NCBI RefSeq assembly: GCF_024399475.1
Contig: NZ_CP101620.1
Location: 2,647,608 to 2,711,607 of the forward strand
Source: Allocoprobacillus halotolerans
Lineage (GTDB): Bacteria; Bacillota_I; Bacilli_A; Erysipelotrichales; Coprobacillaceae
Direction of reading: 5' to 3'
DNA length: 64,000 nt
Positions 1 to 8,335 of this stretch are shown here, one piece after another; positions within the stretch are counted from its first letter, which is position 1, and each line of letters opens with the position of its first letter. The translations under genes and the position numbers were made by a program. The notes below the pieces were generated by a model. The model saw only the letters and a list, made by a program, of their open reading frames with translations. It was not told where the DNA came from and searched no databases.

Positions 1-771
1 CTGAAGTTTGACTTTTCCTTCACTTTCAATAAGTTCACCATTTCTAAAGTTCATTTGTGGACTTCCAATAAATCCAGCCACAAATTTATTAATAGGATGT
101 TCATACAAATATGTTGGTGGAGCAACTTGTTGAATACGTCCATCTTTCATAACAACAATTCGTGTTCCCATTGTCATGGCTTCTGTTTGATCATGTGTGA
201 CATAAATAAAAGTTGTTCCTAACTGTTGATAAATTTTCAAAATTTCTACACGCATCTGGACTCTTAACTTAGCATCCAAATTACTTAGAGGTTCATCCAT
301 TAAGAACACTTTTGGTTCACGAACAATTGCTCGTCCTAATGCCACACGTTGTCTTTGTCCTCCTGATAAGGCTTTAGGTTTACGATTCAAATATTCTTCA
401 ATATCGATTGCTTTTGCTACTGAACGAACACGACGATCAATTTCATCTTGAGGCACTTTGGCGATTTTCAATCCAAAAGCAATATTATCATAAACGCTCA
501 TATGAGGATATAAAGCATATGATTGGAAAACCATTGCTATATCACGATTTTTAGGTGCGACATCATTCATTAACTGGTCATCAATATATAATTCTCCAGC
601 AGAAATTTCCTCTAATCCTGCAATCATTCTTAAAGTTGTTGACTTTCCACATCCTGAAGGTCCAACAAAAACAATAAATTCTTTATCAGCAATATCTAAA
701 TTAAAATCAAAAACGGCTTGTACTTGATTATCATATATTTTATCAATATGTTTTAAAGATAGTGTTGCCAT
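1..771 (-). CDS. Carbohydrate ABC importer ATPase, MsmK/UgpC type (3' end cut by window edge)
   Basis: ATP-hydrolysing subunit of a sugar importer, working on the cytoplasmic face with the two permeases encoded just upstream. The 257 visible residues hold Walker [10 protein letters not shown] at about 37-45, a Q-loop Gln near 83, the ABC signature LSGGQ near 135-139, Walker B VFLMDEP near 155-161 and the H-loop TH near 192. The C-terminal regulatory (TOBE/OB-fold) domain that normally brings these proteins to about 370 residues lies beyond the window. The start is the ATG at 769-771, preceded by a strong AGGAGGA. It is the last visible gene of the operon. MsmK-type ATPases can serve several importers, so the substrate cannot be named. 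Confidence 0.93.
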   Translation of the reverse strand, partial: MATLSLKHIDKIYDNQVQAVFDFNLDIADKEFIVFVGPSGCGKSTTLRMIAGLEEISAGELYIDDQLMNDVAPKNRDIAMVFQSYALYPHMSVYDNIAFGLKIAKVPQDEIDRRVRSVAKAIDIEEYLNRKPKALSGGQRQRVALGRAIVREPKVFLMDEPLSNLDAKLRVQMRVEILKIYQQLGTTFIYVTHDQTEAMTMGTRIVVMKDGRIQQVAPPTYLYEHPINKFVAGFIGSPQMNFRNGELIESEGKVKLQ

Positions 772-781
772 ATAATTCCTC

Positions 782-949
782 CTACTTATATTTTCTATTA
801 TAGAGATATAACAAAACCAATAGTCCTGCCAACCCTACTAACTCCATTGCTAAACCGGCATAGCCAACTTGACTTTGTCCAAAGCAGACCAAACCAAATG
901 AAACAATGAAAACAATCCCTGCAATAATATTTTTTGTCATTTGATTCAT
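782..949 (-). CDS. Small membrane protein of 55 residues inside the sugar ABC operon
   Basis: A short reading frame fits exactly between the permease and ATPase genes. It begins [14 protein letters not shown] and ends NRKYK, with two hydrophobic segments (about residues 8-23 and 31-50) and a basic tail. An AGGAG lies 9 bases before the ATG at 947-949, and the stop overlaps the region holding the ribosome-binding site of the ATPase gene, so it looks translated in line with the operon. I do not recognise the family. A role as a small accessory subunit of the transporter is only an inference from its position. Confidence 0.6.
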   Translation of the reverse strand: MNQMTKNIIAGIVFIVSFGLVCFGQSQVGYAGLAMELVGLAGLLVLLYLYNRKYK

Positions 950-961
950 AATTTCACACTC

Positions 962-1834
962 CTAATCTTTCAAACCACCAAGTGTCATACCTTGAGTGAG
1001 TTTCTTTTGAACCATGATATATAAAATCAATGTTGGTAACATAACAATGACAAGCCCAGCATACAATTGACCATAATTGGCAGCTGCCATTTGTCCTTTT
1101 GATAATGTCACAAGACCTACCGGTAATGTCTTGGAAGCCCCTGGCATCAATGTCAAAGCAATAATATATTCATTCCAAAAAGCTAAGAAATTAAATAAAA
1201 TAACAGTAATAATACTTGGTTTTGCCATTGGTGCCATGACTTTGACTAAAGTTTTAAAATAACCACAACCATCAATATAAGCTGCTTCTTCATAAGCCTT
1301 TGGTAAAGTTTTGAAATAGCCACTCAACAAATAAATTGTAAAAGGTAAAGCTGTTGACGCATAAACAATGGCTAAAACAACAATATTATCCAAGAAAAAG
1401 CTTTGACCAAAAATACTATAGAAAACATCATCCCAATCCAACAACATTAAGAAAATAGGCACAACAATATAGTTTACATTAATAAACAACCCTGCCATAA
1501 ACAAAGTATTAATGATTTTTTTACCTTTAAAATCAAATCTTGCTAAAACATAAGATGCTGGCAAAGCAATAATAACAAGCAAAAATAATCCTAAAGCTGT
1601 TACAATCACTGAATTTAAGAAATATTCAGCCATTCTAGCTTTTTCAAAAGCATCAATAAAATTCTGAAAATAGAAACTCATTGGTAAAGTCCATGGACTT
1701 CCTTGAAATTCTTCGTTTGTTTTTAATGATGAAACAAACACCCATGCAACGGGTACGATAATAGAGATAGCTAAGGAAATCAAAGCAACATAAACGAATA
1801 TTTTATATAATTTTTCTGTACTTAATTTTTTCAT
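962..1834 (-). CDS. Carbohydrate ABC transporter permease, MalG/UgpE type
   Basis: Inner-membrane permease of a binding-protein-dependent sugar importer, about 290 residues with six predicted membrane helices. The cytoplasmic EAA loop that docks on the ATPase is visible as EEAAYIDGCGYFKTL near residues 183-197. The first helix follows a short basic N-terminus, as usual in the MalG group. The ATG at 1832-1834 is chosen because a GGGGG stands six bases upstream; an in-frame TTG two codons earlier is too close to it. The gene lies four to ten bases downstream of the partner permease and is probably co-transcribed with it. Confidence 0.93.
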   Translation of the reverse strand: MKKLSTEKLYKIFVYVALISLAISIIVPVAWVFVSSLKTNEEFQGSPWTLPMSFYFQNFIDAFEKARMAEYFLNSVIVTALGLFLLVIIALPASYVLARFDFKGKKIINTLFMAGLFINVNYIVVPIFLMLLDWDDVFYSIFGQSFFLDNIVVLAIVYASTALPFTIYLLSGYFKTLPKAYEEAAYIDGCGYFKTLVKVMAPMAKPSIITVILFNFLAFWNEYIIALTLMPGASKTLPVGLVTLSKGQMAAANYGQLYAGLVIVMLPTLILYIMVQKKLTQGMTLGGLKD

Positions 1835-1844
1835 ACGCAACCCC

Positions 1845-2741
1845 CTAGAACTCTAAATCATCACGTTCAGTAATCTTATTAATGACAGCACTTAATAAGA
1901 AAGAGAATAAGAATGTGATAGCCCCAATTGCCATTCCATATCCATAACTGGCATTATTATAAGCTTGATCATACAAATAGAATAGTAAAACACGACTCGC
2001 TCCATCAGGACCTCCTGTTGTCATGACTTGGACAAGTAAGAAACTTAAATTAATGGTACTAATAACAAAGAATGTCAATGTCGTACGAATATTTGTCCAG
2101 ATTAATGGAAGTGTTATCGTAAAGAATTGTTTAACTTTACCGCATCCATCCAATTCTGCTGCCTCATAATAATGAGCAGGAATAGATGACATACTTGCCA
2201 TATACATAACCATATAATAACCAATCGCTTGCCAAATCAAGGCAAAGGCAATGGAATACATAACAATTGACTGGTCGCCTAAAAACTGAACACCAATCCA
2301 TCCTTCTTCATGAAATAAACTTAAAAAACTATTCAACAAACCATTTGTTGATGGATCATAAATAGCACTAAAAATGGCTCCAATAACAACAATTGATAAT
2401 ATATTAGGAATATAGAAAATAACTCTAAAGAAATTTTGTCCTTTGATTTTTTCTCTCACTAATATAGCAGCAAATAAAATGGCTAATGCCAACGTAAAGA
2501 TTGTCACAATAACAATCACAAAAATTGTATTTTGAAAAGCACGAATGAAATTCATATCTTCAAACAAAATCAAAAAATTTTGAATACCTACAAAATCTTT
2601 AACATCAGAAAATCCACCCCATTTTAATGTTGACATCAAAAAGACATTAATTGTAGGATAGACCATAAAAACTGTAAAGAGAATAATAGCTGGAGCAAGA
2701 CATAAAATGATAAAACGTCTCTTTTCTTTTGCCTTATTCAT
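1845..2741 (-). CDS. Carbohydrate ABC transporter permease, MalF/UgpA type
   Basis: Second membrane subunit of the same importer, about 298 residues. After a basic start (MNKAKEKRR) there is a membrane helix, then the large core. The EAA loop reads YEAAELDGCGKVKQFF near residue 207. The start is the ATG at 2739-2741 with AGGAGGG seven bases upstream; an upstream in-frame extension would run through an intercistronic hairpin and is unlikely. It sits between the binding-protein gene and the MalG-type permease, the normal order in CUT1 importers. The Gly-Gly rich periplasmic loop and hydrophobic pattern fit the family. The substrate is unknown. Confidence 0.93.
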   Translation of the reverse strand: MNKAKEKRRFIILCLAPAIILFTVFMVYPTINVFLMSTLKWGGFSDVKDFVGIQNFLILFEDMNFIRAFQNTIFVIVIVTIFTLALAILFAAILVREKIKGQNFFRVIFYIPNILSIVVIGAIFSAIYDPSTNGLLNSFLSLFHEEGWIGVQFLGDQSIVMYSIAFALIWQAIGYYMVMYMASMSSIPAHYYEAAELDGCGKVKQFFTITLPLIWTNIRTTLTFFVISTINLSFLLVQVMTTGGPDGASRVLLFYLYDQAYNNASYGYGMAIGAITFLFSFLLSAVINKITERDDLEF

Positions 2742-2761
2742 CAAATCCCTCCTATCAAAAG

Positions 2762-2781
2762 AGGCGGTGGGAACACCGCCT
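2762..2781 (-). promoter_or_regulatory. Intercistronic hairpin between binding-protein and permease genes
   Basis: A perfect 8-bp inverted repeat (AGGCGGTG / CACCGCCT) around a 4-base loop, unusually GC-rich for this DNA. It lies just after the binding-protein stop and before the permease ribosome-binding site. Only a weak T-tract follows on the minus strand. Such hairpins after malE-like genes are known to protect the upstream message or to partly stop transcription, giving more binding protein than permease. Confidence 0.7.
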
Positions 2782-2803
2782 GCCAATTGTTTCATTTTTT
2801 TAT

Positions 2804-4201
2804 TTATTTATCAGCGTTTGCATTTGCTTCAGCGATTTTAGCAACTGCATCAACAGATTCGTTATACCATTGATCAACTGTCTTATCACCACTCATAACA
2901 GAGTTTACAGATCCAAATAAGATACCAGTTTCACCAGTTAGAACAACACCTTCAACAGCTTCTGCAGCCATAAATGTTGCACTGTTTGTTTTCACACCAT
3001 TTTTAGAAAGTGTATACATAAAACGATCAGATTCTGCGATTTTTTCTTCGCATCCTGTAATAGGAATTAAATATCCAGCTTTATAAACTTCTTTGTCAGC
3101 TGTTGAATTTTCTTCATCTTTAGCACCATACTGATAGAATAAGTCAGCTGCTTCATCACTATAACAGTAAGCTAAGAATTGTAAAGCTAATTCTTTATTT
3201 TCAGCTTTTTCAGGAACATACATTTGTTCAACAAAGTTTGTAGAATAACAATCACCACCAGGTTTAGCTGCTGGAATACCCATCATACCCCATTCAAAAC
3301 CTTCAGGAGTTGTCGCACTCATTTCACCAGGTAACCAAGTTCCATTAGGAATAAATAATGCTTTTCCATCAATAACAGCTTGTTGGTTCTTTGTAAAGTT
3401 ATCACCATTAGCATTAGCAACTGTCGTTGGTAATGTATAATCTTTTAATTTTCCAACAATTTCAAATGCTTCTTTCACTTCTGGAAGTTTCCATGCCTCA
3501 ACATCATAAGCGATTAATTTTGCATAAACTTCAGGTCCAGCAGTTGCATTTAATAATGAAGTAAAGAAAGCGTCAAAGTATCCAGCAGTTGGATAAGTGA
3601 ATAATGAAATACCTTCAGCTTTCGCTTTTTCACCTAATTCAAACATTCCATCCCAATCAGTTGGTACTTCCCAACCTTTTTCTTTAAATAATCCAGCATT
3701 GTAGAATAAACCACATGGTGCATTGTTTAAAGGTGCCAAACGTAAAGTTCCATCTCCATAAGGATCAGCAGTTGCCCCTTCAAAGAATGAAGTTAAGACT
3801 TTATCTTTGACTTTCACATCTTCACCAGGAATTGTTTCATCTAATAAAGCCGAAATATCAGCAATCTGTTTTTCTTTAATAAGTGTATCAGTTAAACCAC
3901 CAACACCACCAACTGTTAAATAAATAACATCAGGAACATCTTTTCCAGAAGTCATTTTTGGTCTTAAGACATCACTGATTTTTTTATCAAAAGTATATTC
4001 TACTTTTGCACCAGTTTTTTCTTCGAATTTCTTAATAACTTCTTCCCAACCTTTTGTTCCATAACCACCATCTAATCCAGCGATTTTTAAAGTTTTGTTC
4101 TCACTGCCTGATGTGCTATTATCATTGCCACCGCAACCAGTCATTAATGTTGCACACATCAACAATGAAAGTCCTAAAGATAACACTTTTTTTATTTTCA
4201 T
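2804..4201 (-). CDS. Sugar ABC transporter solute-binding lipoprotein
   Basis: Extracellular family 1 solute-binding protein, 465 residues, that captures sugar for the importer encoded downstream. A basic N-terminus, hydrophobic stretch and lipobox LMTGC (Cys about residue 23) mark a lipoprotein anchored to the membrane outer face, followed by a Gly/Ser/Asn linker. The body shows family features such as the PTDWDGMFELGEKAKAEG segment near 160. This segment reminds me of binding proteins of the N-acetylglucosamine/chitobiose group, but that is weak. GGAGGAGG precedes the ATG at 4199-4201. First gene of the operon, divergent from the AraC-type regulator, with a cre-like site upstream. Confidence 0.9.
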   Translation of the reverse strand: MKIKKVLSLGLSLLMCATLMTGCGGNDNSTSGSENKTLKIAGLDGGYGTKGWEEVIKKFEEKTGAKVEYTFDKKISDVLRPKMTSGKDVPDVIYLTVGGVGGLTDTLIKEKQIADISALLDETIPGEDVKVKDKVLTSFFEGATADPYGDGTLRLAPLNNAPCGLFYNAGLFKEKGWEVPTDWDGMFELGEKAKAEGISLFTYPTAGYFDAFFTSLLNATAGPEVYAKLIAYDVEAWKLPEVKEAFEIVGKLKDYTLPTTVANANGDNFTKNQQAVIDGKALFIPNGTWLPGEMSATTPEGFEWGMMGIPAAKPGGDCYSTNFVEQMYVPEKAENKELALQFLAYCYSDEAADLFYQYGAKDEENSTADKEVYKAGYLIPITGCEEKIAESDRFMYTLSKNGVKTNSATFMAAEAVEGVVLTGETGILFGSVNSVMSGDKTVDQWYNESVDAVAKIAEANANADK

Positions 4202-4250
4202 ATGTTATTTTCCTCCTCCATGATATCTTTCTAATAACAATATATCTAAA

Positions 4251-4264
4251 TGTAAGCGTTTTAT
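4251..4264 (+). promoter_or_regulatory. Catabolite-responsive element (cre)-like site
   Basis: TGTAAGCGTTTTAT matches the CcpA consensus TGWAANCGNTNWCA at 10 of its 11 or so specified places apart from the last two bases. It lies about 50 bases upstream of the binding-protein start, in the divergent region, so it could mediate glucose repression of the sugar importer. No binding evidence is available. Confidence 0.55.
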
Positions 4265-4296
4265 CTATATTGAAATTGTTTATTTTTTTATATATC

Positions 4297-4324
4297 TTGT
4301 TATTTTGTGTAAAAAAGGTATAAT
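4297..4324 (+). promoter_or_regulatory. Predicted promoter of the AraC-family regulator
   Basis: A perfect TATAAT (4319-4324) is preceded at 16 bases by TTGTTA (4297-4302), about 30 bases before the regulator's ATG. Confidence 0.55.
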
Positions 4325-4353
4325 GAAGATAGAAAGTATCAGGAGGAAGGTCT

Positions 4354-5232
4354 ATGAGCAGCAATCGTATTAATATTATTGATGATAAATTCTTTGATCA
4401 TAAATCACAATTAATATATGTTTCTTATTCAAAATATGGCAAAGATTGGAAATCTTTAAAACATTTACACCCTTTTACAGAAATCTTTTACGTTCTCAAT
4501 GGAAAAGGAAAATTTACAGTTGAAAATGAGACTTTTCCAATTAAAACTAATGATTTAATTGTTGTTTTTCCTCATGTCTACCACCATGAAAACTCACAAG
4601 AAAACGAACCTTTAGAATATGTTGTCTTAGGTGTTGAAGATTTAATTTTTCAAATGGATCATATCAATCCATATTATCTCTATCAGAATTTTGATAAAGA
4701 TAACAGTGATGTCCTTTATTATTTTTCTCATCTTCTTTCAGAAAGTAAAACCAAAGATATTGGATATGATACGGTCTGCCAAAAACTATTAGAATTACTG
4801 ATTTTAAAAATCATTAGAAAAATCAATGTTCAACTTCAATCCCAACAACCATCTTCACCAATTAGACGTGAAATTAAAATGATATGTCATTATATTGATC
4901 AAAACTATGCCAATAATATCACTCTTGAATCACTTGCTCAATCTATGAAAATGAACAAATATTATATGGCTCATGAATTTAAAAAGCACATGCATATTTC
5001 CCCCATTCAATATCTCATTGAAAGACGCATCAAAGAATGTCAATCATTATTAAAAACATCCAGTCTTTCCATATCAGAAATCTCTGAAGCTGTTGGTTTT
5101 TCATCACAATCTTACTTTGCACAAATATTTAAGAAAACAATTGGCATGACACCTTTACAATACCGTCAAAATAATATCCATGAAAAAGCCCCTGCACATA
5201 TTCAAGAAAAATTTATTATTCAGGCAAAATAA
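4354..5232 (+). CDS. AraC-family transcriptional regulator with cupin sensor domain
   Basis: DNA-binding regulator of 292 residues. The N-terminal half is a cupin-like sensor (HLHPFTEIFYVLNGKG near residues 37-52, with the usual His-rich turns), and the C-terminal third carries two helix-turn-helix motifs of the AraC type, ending in the signature with VGFSSQSYFAQIFKKTIGMTPLQYR near 245-270. GGAGGAAGG precedes the ATG. It is transcribed away from the sugar importer operon, so control of that operon is the natural guess; its ligand is unknown. A strong bidirectional terminator follows. Confidence 0.9.
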   Translation: MSSNRINIIDDKFFDHKSQLIYVSYSKYGKDWKSLKHLHPFTEIFYVLNGKGKFTVENETFPIKTNDLIVVFPHVYHHENSQENEPLEYVVLGVEDLIFQMDHINPYYLYQNFDKDNSDVLYYFSHLLSESKTKDIGYDTVCQKLLELLILKIIRKINVQLQSQQPSSPIRREIKMICHYIDQNYANNITLESLAQSMKMNKYYMAHEFKKHMHISPIQYLIERRIKECQSLLKTSSLSISEISEAVGFSSQSYFAQIFKKTIGMTPLQYRQNNIHEKAPAHIQEKFIIQAK

Positions 5233-5262
5233 AAAATGGATTGGCTAATCAATCCATTTTTT
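5231..5262. terminator. Bidirectional terminator between araC-type gene and miaA
   Basis: Perfect 13-bp stem (AAAAAATGGATTG / CAATCCATTTTTT) with a 6-base loop. T-tracts are present in both directions, as expected between two converging genes. Confidence 0.85.
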
Positions 5263-6171
5263 ATCTTTTAAATCAGCTATAACATTTTTAACCGTCTGAT
5301 CAAAATTATCTAAATTCACATCATACCAGTTAACAGAAAATTGATTACGAAACCACGTATATTGCCTTTTAGCATATTGACGTGAATGTTTTTTGATATT
5401 ATCATCAACTTCATCACGACCAATTAAACCTTCAAAATAATCAAACCATTCTTTATAACCAATTGCTTTCATACTCTGATGTTTTCTTGTTAATCCTGTT
5501 TGATAGAGTTTCTTCACTTCTTCTTCTAAACCAAGTTGCATCATTTGATCAACACGTTGATTGATTCTTTGATACAACAGTACACGTTCCATTGTTAAAC
5601 CAATAAAGTAAGCATCATATAAGCAAATATGTTCCTGACTATCAACAATATCACTTTTTCTTTGTCCTGTCTGTTCATAGATTTCAATGGCTCTTAAAAC
5701 ACGTTGACGATTATGAGGATGAAGTTCTTTAGCACTTTTTTCATCAATAGATTGAAGATATTGATATAATTCTTCATGACTGTAATGCTGATATTTTTGA
5801 CGAAAGGCTTCATGATTATCCTCTGTTTCATTAAACGTATAATCATATAAAGCCCCTTTGATATAAAGTCCAGTTCCCCCAACAATAATTGGCATTTTTC
5901 CTCTTTTGACAATATCATCAATGGTTTGTCTTACCTGACTTTGGAAATCTTTGACACTATATGAGTCATATGGTTCAAGCATATCTATACAATGATGCAC
6001 AACTCCCTGCATTTCTTCTTGTGTTACTTTTGCCGTTCCAATATCCATGCCTTTATAAATTTGCATCGAATCCCCACTAATGACTTCACCATTAAAATGT
6101 TTGGCTAACGCAATGCCCATTCTTGTTTTTCCAACACCCGTCGGACCAACAACAACTATGACTTTAATCAT
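5245..6171 (-). CDS. miaA: tRNA dimethylallyltransferase MiaA
   Basis: Transfers a dimethylallyl group to N6 of A37 in tRNAs that read codons beginning with U, the step before MiaB (also encoded in this window). 308 residues from the ATG at 6169-6171. Near the N-terminus the P-loop GPTGVGKTR binds the phosphate donor; SGDSMQIYKGMDIGTAK and the later GGTGLYIKG are MiaA signatures, and ERxxLYQRINQRVDQM and the YAKRQYTWFRN motif (near 275) follow. It overlaps the upstream small membrane gene by 8 bases. In-frame codons before this ATG extend it by only six residues and lack a better ribosome-binding site. Confidence 0.97.
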   Translation of the reverse strand: MIKVIVVVGPTGVGKTRMGIALAKHFNGEVISGDSMQIYKGMDIGTAKVTQEEMQGVVHHCIDMLEPYDSYSVKDFQSQVRQTIDDIVKRGKMPIIVGGTGLYIKGALYDYTFNETEDNHEAFRQKYQHYSHEELYQYLQSIDEKSAKELHPHNRQRVLRAIEIYEQTGQRKSDIVDSQEHICLYDAYFIGLTMERVLLYQRINQRVDQMMQLGLEEEVKKLYQTGLTRKHQSMKAIGYKEWFDYFEGLIGRDEVDDNIKKHSRQYAKRQYTWFRNQFSVNWYDVNLDNFDQTVKNVIADLKDKKWID

Positions 6172-6522
6172 TAATCTTACCAATTCCAAGCAAACTATAT
6201 AAAATAGAAATTACAATGGACATTAAGATTGTTAAACCAAAAGAAGGGATATAGAAATCAGGAGCCAAAATCATTTCAGCAATTTCTAAAACAAAGCCAT
6301 TAATGACCAATTGAAATAATCCCAGTGACATAAACGTAATAGGAAAAGCAATAAAACTTAATATTGGTTTGACAAAAGTGTTTAATAAAGCCAAAACAAT
6401 TGCAATCAAACAAGCAACACCAAAATCTTTGACATAGACTTCAGGAAAAAATAGGTTGTTAACATGATTACTGCACCACCTAAAATAAACTCTAAAATCA
6501 ACTGAAAAATTCCTTTTCGCAT
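6164..6522 (-). CDS. Small four-helix membrane protein of the phage-holin family 4 group (PF04020-like), frameshifted
   Basis: Reads as one protein of about 119 residues if one base is restored in the A6 run at 6446-6451. The N-terminal part is MRKGIFQLILEFILGG, followed after the lesion by PEVYVKDFGVACLIAIV and the family core LNTFVKPILSFIAFPITF, then two more hydrophobic helices. Proteins of this group are small integral membrane proteins of unclear function and are common outside phages. The ATG overlaps the mutL stop in TAATG, suggesting translational coupling, and its 3' end overlaps miaA. Without correction, only an N-terminal fragment of 38 residues would be made. Confidence 0.75.
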
Positions 6523-8326
6523 TAAACCACCCTCTTAAATAATTTTTCTAATTCATAATCACTATAAAAAATAATCGTTGGTCTGCCATGAGGACAAACA
6601 TAAGGATTATCACAACGCATTAAATTATCAAAAATAGTTTGCATATCATCCTGTGAAAGATATGTATTAGCTTTTAAAGAAGCCTTACAGCTTAATGTCG
6701 CAATCGCATGATCTTGTAAAGCCACAACATCCAAATGGTTTTTATGTAAAACTTCTTGAATCATTGTATCAACAAAAATATTTTCATCTATTTTTTTCAT
6801 CCATAAAGGTAAACTTCTCACAATATAACCATGCTGTCCAAATACTTCCAAATGGATGCCAACTTGTTCTAAAAGTTTTTTCTTTCTTCCAAAATCAAAA
6901 ACTCACTCATTGGATATTCGAATTGTAAAGGCACAAGCAGTGGCTGCATTGTTAAATCAAGATGAGCAAATTTATCTTTATAGTATTCATAATTAATACG
7001 TTCTTGAGCCGCATGTTGATCAACGAGATACATTCCTTTTTCATTTTCGCCAATCAAATAAGTGCCATGAATCTGTACTTTGGCATAGATTTTTTCTTTT
7101 AATGGTTTTCTTTGTTCTTGAATCGGCTGTGTTACTGATTCGATATTCTCTTGTTTTTTATCATCATGATTTTGATATGTGAATACGGGTTCTTGAATGA
7201 TTTTTTCTTGAATGTCAACTGTTTTTTCTTCAACAGGTAAAACTGGAATTACAGGTTCTTCAATGGTAAAACTCATTTGATCAAGCTGTGGTTTAAAGAC
7301 TTCCCTTTCGGTTTCTTTGTTTTTAGCCTGATATGTTAAATTCACTTGTTTTAAAGTATCACTAACACCATTATATATTAAATCTCGCAGTTCGTATTCT
7401 TTAGAAAAACGGACTTCCAGTTTTGATGGATGAACATTGACATCAACCAGATAAGGATCCACTTCAATATTCACCACAGTAATAGGATAACGATTATCTG
7501 CCAAGTAAGGGCGATAAGCAGTATTGATGGCATCAATACTCATCACATTTTTAACATAACGATGATTGACTAAAGTAATAATATTAGCTTTTGAAGCACG
7601 TGATGTATCAATCTTGCTGATATAGCCATCAATCGTAAATTCATCAGTCTGCAAATGAAGAGGCAACATATTTTTTGCTGTTGCAATTCCGTACATATTA
7701 GCAATAACCTCTAGTAACTGTCCCTTCCCATTGGTTTGAAAAATCAGTTTATCATTATGATAAAGATGAAAAGCAATATGTGGAAAAGCCAATGCCATAC
7801 GTTCAACATATTGATGAATCGCAGCAAATTCACTATTGACTGATTTTAAATATTTTAAACGTGCTGGGACATTTTGAAAAAGACGTGTAATGGTGATTTG
7901 CGTTCCCTGTGGTAAATCACAGACACTTTCACTTTGATATTTACCAAATTCATAAACAATCGAAAAACCTTGTGAACCCGTTGAAGTTCTTAAATCAAAA
8001 CGACTGACTGAAGCAATCGAAGGAATGGCTTCTCCACGAAAGCCAAGTGTCATAATATTAAACAAGTCCTGATCATCTTTAATTTTACTTGTCGCATGTC
8101 TAGAAAAACATAAACGTGCATCCACCGGTTCCATACCTTCGCCATTATCACATACTTTAATTTTTTGCATCCCACCATCTTCAATAAAAACATCTATTTT
8201 TGAAGCCTTGGCATCAATACTGTTTTCAACCAATTCCTTGACAACACTGGAAGGTCTTTCCACCACTTCACCAGCAGCAATCTTATTAGAAAGAATATCA
8301 TCTAACTGTCTGATTTTTCCCATCAT
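6522..8326 (-). CDS. mutL: DNA mismatch repair protein MutL, frameshifted
   Basis: MutL couples mismatch recognition by MutS to strand incision and excision. The first 485 residues contain the GHKL ATPase: IAAGEVVERPSSVVKELVENS, DNGEGM and GFRGEAIPSI. A linker rich in Gln/Glu follows, then the start of the C-terminal dimerisation domain with DQHAAQERINYE. The frame breaks at an A6 run (6876-6881); adding one A gives RKKLLEQVGI and joins the remaining 109 residues, which contain the CPHGRPTI metal-site motif of endonuclease-type MutL. Corrected length is 601 residues, normal for the family. AAGGTGGTGAG precedes the start. The gene follows mutS by 9 bases. Confidence 0.95.
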
Positions 8327-8335
8327 CTCACCACC

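Noticed and set aside
4122-4364. Open frame of 80 codons opposite the araC-binding protein intergenic region
   Set aside because: It overlaps the binding-protein start and promoter area, has no ribosome-binding site and no similarity; it is chance.
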